Source: Coffea arabica
Lineage: Eukaryota; Streptophyta; Magnoliopsida; Gentianales; Rubiaceae
Assembly (NCBI RefSeq): GCF_036785885.1
Contig: NC_092317.1
Location: 4,342,501 to 4,406,500, forward strand
Length of the DNA: 64,000 bases
Direction: 5' to 3'
In this document: positions 60,181-64,000 of the stretch, piece by piece
Layout: the number at the start of each line of letters is the position of its first letter
Numbering within the stretch: the first letter of the stretch is position 1
Notes under the pieces: model-generated
Told to the model about the DNA's origin: nothing
What the model saw: the letters and a program-made list of their open reading frames with translations, nothing else
Database searches by the model: none
Position numbers and translations under genes: made by a program

Positions 60181-60589
60181 GGGCTAGTAGAGATTCAAAT
60201 TGCCCGCGAACTAGTCTAAGATTCGACTTGACCTTGAGCAGCTCATTTGTGAATTCGTGTCAAGCATGAGCCTTAAAGAAGGAGGCTTGAGTGCTTAACG
60301 AACTTATTCGAGTAATTAGGTTTTTAAATTAAAAATAATATATATGTGAAATTACACTTACAAGTATGAAAGTTGTGAAATTTATCACTGAAAAATCAAA
60401 CTCGAGCTCGACGTGGCTCACAAAGGCCCTCGAGCTCATTTGAATTGAGTTCAAACTCATATACTACTTATTCAAGTCAAATTCGAGTTTAAAAATCTTT
60501 ACTCAATCAAACTCGAGTAGCACTATCAATAATCGAGTTTGAGTTCGAGCATGACATTCCTCAAATTCAATTCGGTTTGAATGCACCCT
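60181..60589. mobile_element. CTCGAG-type dispersed repeat, nested insertion
   Basis: A block of about 410 bp rich in AAACTCGAGCTCG, CCCTCGAGCTC, AAATTCGAG and AATCGAGTTTGAG interrupts the second copy of the 218-bp repeat. It begins GGGCTAGTAG and ends near CACCCTAGG. It is related in style to 46420-46735. No clean target duplication is seen. Confidence 0.6.
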
Positions 60590-60652
60590 AGGTTATTATT
60601 GATAGTTGCATATAATATATAAATATTTGTTTTTTGTTTTACAGTGTTGTAA

Positions 60653-60748
60653 ATTTTTTTTTTATATGCAAGTAGAAAGTTTCGAATCCAAAATCTCTCA
60701 CTTACACTCCCCTTTCTCATATTACCCAACCCATCCTTCTCCGCTACT
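60653..60748 (-). mobile_element. tRNA-type SINE, second copy, about 96 bp
   Basis: On the - strand it reads GCGGAGAAGGATGGGTTGG, GTGTAAGTGAGAGA and a box-B-like GGATTCGAAAC, then an A-rich tail, in the same order as the SINE at 41476-41573. It is flanked by AGTGTTGTAA (60643-60652) and AGTGTTATAA (60749-60758), nine of ten bases alike, so it is older than the other copy. Confidence 0.75.
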
Positions 60749-60905
60749 AGTGTTATAATTGCATACAAGTGTTGCACATGCAATTACAGAAGTTTTTCGT
60801 TTTTTACTTTACACATGTTATAATTGTTTATACATTTGTTGCATTAAAACAAGTGTTGTGCATGCATAGTTTTGGGTATACCGCAATTTTTCGTTAGAAT
60901 CCGTT

Positions 60906-61243
60906 CGAGTTGCATTTTTTTTACATTTGCCTCGATCTCGATTTTGAAGTTCATCAGCAACCATAACATACATAATCCAATCACTTTTAATGGAAGATGT
61001 TGAAGTGAGAAGAATTTTGCTTATCATGTAGTTCCAGAGGTCATCTTAGAATCATTTAAGGGAAGATGTTGAAGTGAGAAGAATCAGTTTAGACGATTCC
61101 GGACATACGTATTTCTTAATCAGTTATAGTTTTTTTTGTTGTTCCTAGTCACTGAAGGTAATACATCTAAAATCATAGAGGACCAAGATGGAATATGTGA
61201 GAAAAACTATACAATAATCTGCGGACGAAAATTCAAGTCTCGA
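60906..61243. other. 3' flank of the MHF1-like gene
   Basis: Probable 3' UTR and intergenic spacer. A short phrase GGAAGATGTTGAAGTGAGAA occurs twice (60991-61010 and 61062-61081). No gene is seen. Confidence 0.45.
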
Positions 61244-63715
61244 TTACTGATCTGGGATATAGAGTGCGTCAGCAGCACCTTTATCTTCCTTTTTTGCATT
61301 TCTTCTCCTCTTCCTTTCCGATGGAGGTTCTTTTGCTTTTAGATCATTGCAGAAAGATCTTAATGACGCAGCCAGTTGACTGTTCCGATGAGCTGAAACA
61401 AGTCCAAGTCAGCTTATGGTATATGAACATCGAAAATAAACAAACAAACGAAAACAAAAACAAAAACGAGAGAGAGAGAGAGAGATATATATATATATAC
61501 TTAACAAATTGAATCAAGATGCACTCGACTTTATTTCCCTAAACCAGAAATTCCAAACGTGCAGACATATGCCATATCAGAGCTTAAACAATGTGCTTCG
61601 GAATCCTTATCAGCAGCACTAATGACACTTGTTTTGTCAATGCAAGTATCACATGTAAGAGGATGACAAAATTGGGGTAAACTGAGAATATCAACGTATA
61701 ATATGCTCCAATATAAATAACCTGGACTTGTAACGATGATCAATGACAAGACATGAGCCTGTTAATTGAGAAGAAGAATGCTTTTACCGTTTAAAACAAT
61801 TCAGACTCTTTCTAGTCTTCCTTTTTTAGGAGACTTGCTAAAGCATGCAGTATGCAGCTAAACATTCTAAAACTGCAGGTGCACTGAAGTACAATTAGGC
61901 ATATCATTATTTTGAATAATCCAGAGACAGAAAACTCACTTCCAAAATTATGCCAGTCAACTCACCACAAAGTATGACATCTTCCATGTTTACAGATTTA
62001 CGACCAGCATGCTGTGAGAATAGCTCAAGGTCCTTTGCCAACTGTTCTGCATTTCAGGAAATACTCCATTTTTAGTTCAAACTTCAACAACTGCAAGAAA
62101 CCTTTTTGTCAGCAAAGGCTAAGGGTTGCATATGCAAGATGTGATCTTTAATCAATATTGGTGCTTTCAATTCAGGAATGTCAGACTAACTAGCATACAT
62201 CTTACCCTCTCTGCAGGAACAAAATGCGAGCAGCGAGTAAAACTAGTTTTGTTATGGAAACTTGAAATTTGTAAATATTTTGATCCACTTAATATCCTAG
62301 TTTAAATTGGCTGAATACAGGGATGCAAATTCGCTGGTGTCGCATCATTTTAATACATTTCGCAGTGTCAAAAAACATTGTAGAAGATGAATTAGGGGAG
62401 AAGAAAATGGGGTTGATTAAGGAACAAGCTACAACACCAGATCTCATCCACTCTCATGGTCATCATATTGTTTTCCATCAAAAATTCATGCCAAGAGCAA
62501 AGCTGAAAGCTGGAATAGCTAGACATGAAATACAGATTTCATGTTTCATGGAAAAGCTGAAGAACTTAGAAACACATAAAAATCAAACCAAGATGGCCAA
62601 CAATTAGATAGAGTTCAAGTCTACCTCTATCAGTTAATAAGCAGCTTCAGATGCAATTGTTGCAGAAAATTAGATGTTAAGAATATTATACAGATTATAA
62701 GTTGGTGATCCTTGTCATCCATCTGAAATGAACAGAATTATCCTAAACCTAATCTTCCAGACAGACCAATTGACCATGATGCAAAATTATCGAGAATCGG
62801 TCTTTGGGAGCTGCTACTTTTTGTGTCCTAATACATTGAGCCTCCTTGCTCTTGCCTTTCATCATCTCCACACCCCAAAGATGAGCACATTCCCATACTG
62901 GATACATGCTGAACTAAATTGGTTATGGACCAAACTTTCAGTCAAGACGACTTCACATTTGAGATTATCTTGATTAAGTTGAAATAATCAAGTTGACTTA
63001 ATCAAGATAATCTCAAAAGAAGATAAGTCAAGATGAAATAATGTGATTTTAGGAGCTCTATACAATAAACCACTTCCTGCTGAGACAGTTCCACAGCTCA
63101 ATAGCCCATTCTGTGCAATCATAGACTGGAAATCCTCTACTATCAGTTATTTGACTATAATCCAAATTCCAAATGGTAACCAAATGCAGAGAGAAAATAC
63201 ACAGAATTGCAGTAAGATGACTAGAATCAAACAGCCTAACAAAACCCAATGAAAATAGTATCTTTCAAGCCCACCAGAAAAAGGGAAAAAAATCAAGCAC
63301 GCATTTTGGACGACGAATTTATCAAAGTTGCTCATTTCCATTATTCCTTTTTTTTTGGGCCTCCAAATAACAGGTAACCATATATAATTTTATTTAAAAC
63401 TCTAATACAAGCTTAATACACAGAGAACCTTAGGGAGAAAAATATTACCGGCATATTTGAAGGCTAGATCGGAAATACAAGCCATGATCGGTTGCGAAAC
63501 TTCCATCCCATTCTTTTTTGCTGCTCAAAAAATTTCGAATATGAGATGATTTTACATAATATTATGCAATCAAGTATCCAAAAGCTAATTAAAATACCTT
63601 CGGCTTCAGCAATGGAGATAGTGCAGAGTCGAAATCGATCTCTTAAGATCTCATTGACTGCTTCTTCTTCATCTCTATCCATTTCGCTTTCATTTTCTCC
63701 GGTTCCTCTTTCCAT
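61244..63715 (-). CDS. MHF1: MHF1/CENP-S-like histone-fold protein, 4 exons, 139 aa
   Basis: Exons 63715-63598, 63520-63449, 62046-61966 and 61392-61244 join in frame to 139 aa. MHF1 (CENP-S, FAAP16) pairs with MHF2 in a histone-fold complex that binds DNA with the FANCM helicase in the nucleus. In plants this complex limits meiotic crossovers, and CENP-S also works at kinetochores. The sequence has an acidic lead (MERGTGENESEMDRDEEEA), then LRDRFRLCTISIAEAE, MEVSQPIMACISDLAFKYA, EQLAKDLELFSQHAGRKSVN and ASLRSFCNDLKAKEP, which span the histone fold. The tail is basic (ERKRRRNAKKED). I chose the ATG at 63715 because the family starts close to the acidic lead. An upstream in-frame ATG at 63814 would add a Lys-rich stretch not typical of the family. 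Confidence 0.93.
61468..61499. repeat. (GA)n(TA)n microsatellite in MHF1 intron 3
   Basis: Eight or nine GA units followed by about seven TA units. Confidence 0.85.
62958..63017. repeat. Perfect 22-bp inverted repeat with 16-base loop in MHF1 intron 2
   Basis: TTTGAGATTATCTTGATTAA plus GT (62958-62979) pairs without mismatch with 62996-63017. The loop TGAAATAATCAAGTTG is AT-rich. It would fold strongly as RNA or cruciform DNA. It may be the remains of a foldback element. Confidence 0.8.
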
Positions 63716-64000
63716 TTTCGACCAATTCAGAAATTTGTTATCTAGGGTTGCTTTTTTTTTTTTTTGGTTTGGGGTGGGAATTTTTTTTGGGGCCAAATTG
63801 GCCGGAATCAGCACAAAATGCGCGGGAAAAATGAAGGGAGCGCCACGTTTGAAGCAGCTTGGTTTGTTTGTGATGGGCCTAGGCCTTCTGGGCTTCAGTT
63901 CCCAACAGTGAACAAACTTTTCAATGGCCCGTAAGCAGCATGCTTAGTCAATCTACTCTTAAATTTTTGGACAAGATTTTTTTTAAAAAAATAATGGTTA
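63716..64000. other. Upstream region of the MHF1-like gene
   Basis: Promoter and leader of the - strand MHF1-like gene, with T runs near 63750-63762 and 63781-63789. The + strand frame running to 63911 reads through the MHF1 start region and is not supported as a gene. Confidence 0.4.

Larger units (their letters stand above)
59888..60905. repeat. Tandem repeat pair of about 218 bp; second copy split by two insertions
   Basis: Copy 1 (59888-60105) and copy 2 (starting 60106) share phrases in the same order: CTACACA, ATACTA-ATATATTT, GGTGTGGATGGTGTATT, CTGAATTTAGAG, CAAGTGTTGCACATG and TTTTTTGTTAGA. Copy 2 is interrupted at 60181-60589 by a CTCGAG-type repeat and at 60653-60748 by a SINE, then continues to about 60905. 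The repeat itself is unidentified and non-coding. Confidence 0.7.

Noticed and set aside
63492-63911. 139-aa + strand frame over the MHF1 start
   Set aside because: It runs antisense through MHF1 exon 1 and part of intron 1; the - strand frame gives a clear family match.

Overview
This window is plant nuclear DNA, and almost certainly eudicot. It is AT-rich, host genes are split by short GT-AG introns, and protein families include a BONZAI copine, a group X AP2/ERF factor, PAM16/TIM16 and the histone-fold protein MHF1/CENP-S. Nothing points to a bacterial, organellar or viral origin. The species cannot be fixed from the sequence; an asterid is only a guess.

Five host genes were rebuilt exon by exon. 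A PAM16-like mitochondrial import motor gene lies on the + strand (872-3036). Four genes lie on the - strand: a group X ERF transcription factor (31239-32642), a complete 16-exon BONZAI copine (36476-45873, 579 aa), a 7-exon coiled-coil plus WD40 protein (52808-59381, 601 aa) and a 4-exon MHF1/CENP-S homologue (61244-63715, 139 aa). All five spliced reading frames close without a break. The genes have unrelated housekeeping, signalling, transcription and genome-stability roles, and nothing suggests that they work together.

The block 7411-27119 is one Ty3/gypsy chromovirus-like LTR retroelement in a tandem arrangement: LTR, internal, LTR, internal, partial LTR. The LTRs are very long (about 4.9 kb against 2.56 kb of internal DNA), carry a 57-bp tandem repeat, and look identical in every section compared. 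The element is therefore very young or recently rearranged. The internal region holds gag with two zinc knuckles, a protease-like stretch and the chromodomain-side tail of pol. No reverse transcriptase, RNase H or integrase is seen, so it is non-autonomous.

The rest is intergenic and intronic DNA rich in small mobile elements. Two related Mutator-like elements (28534-29281 and 49033-50992) have long inverted ends and perfect 9-bp target duplications. Two copies of a roughly 97-bp SINE have target duplications (41476-41573 and 60653-60748). There are two hAT-like MITEs, a nested repeat island at 59888-60905, and a poly(T) insertion between direct repeats in a copine intron. I found no tRNA, rRNA or CRISPR feature and no clear new biological system. 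The best leads are the retroelement tandem, the duplicated splice donor in PAM16 and the nested and hairpin-rich repeats.
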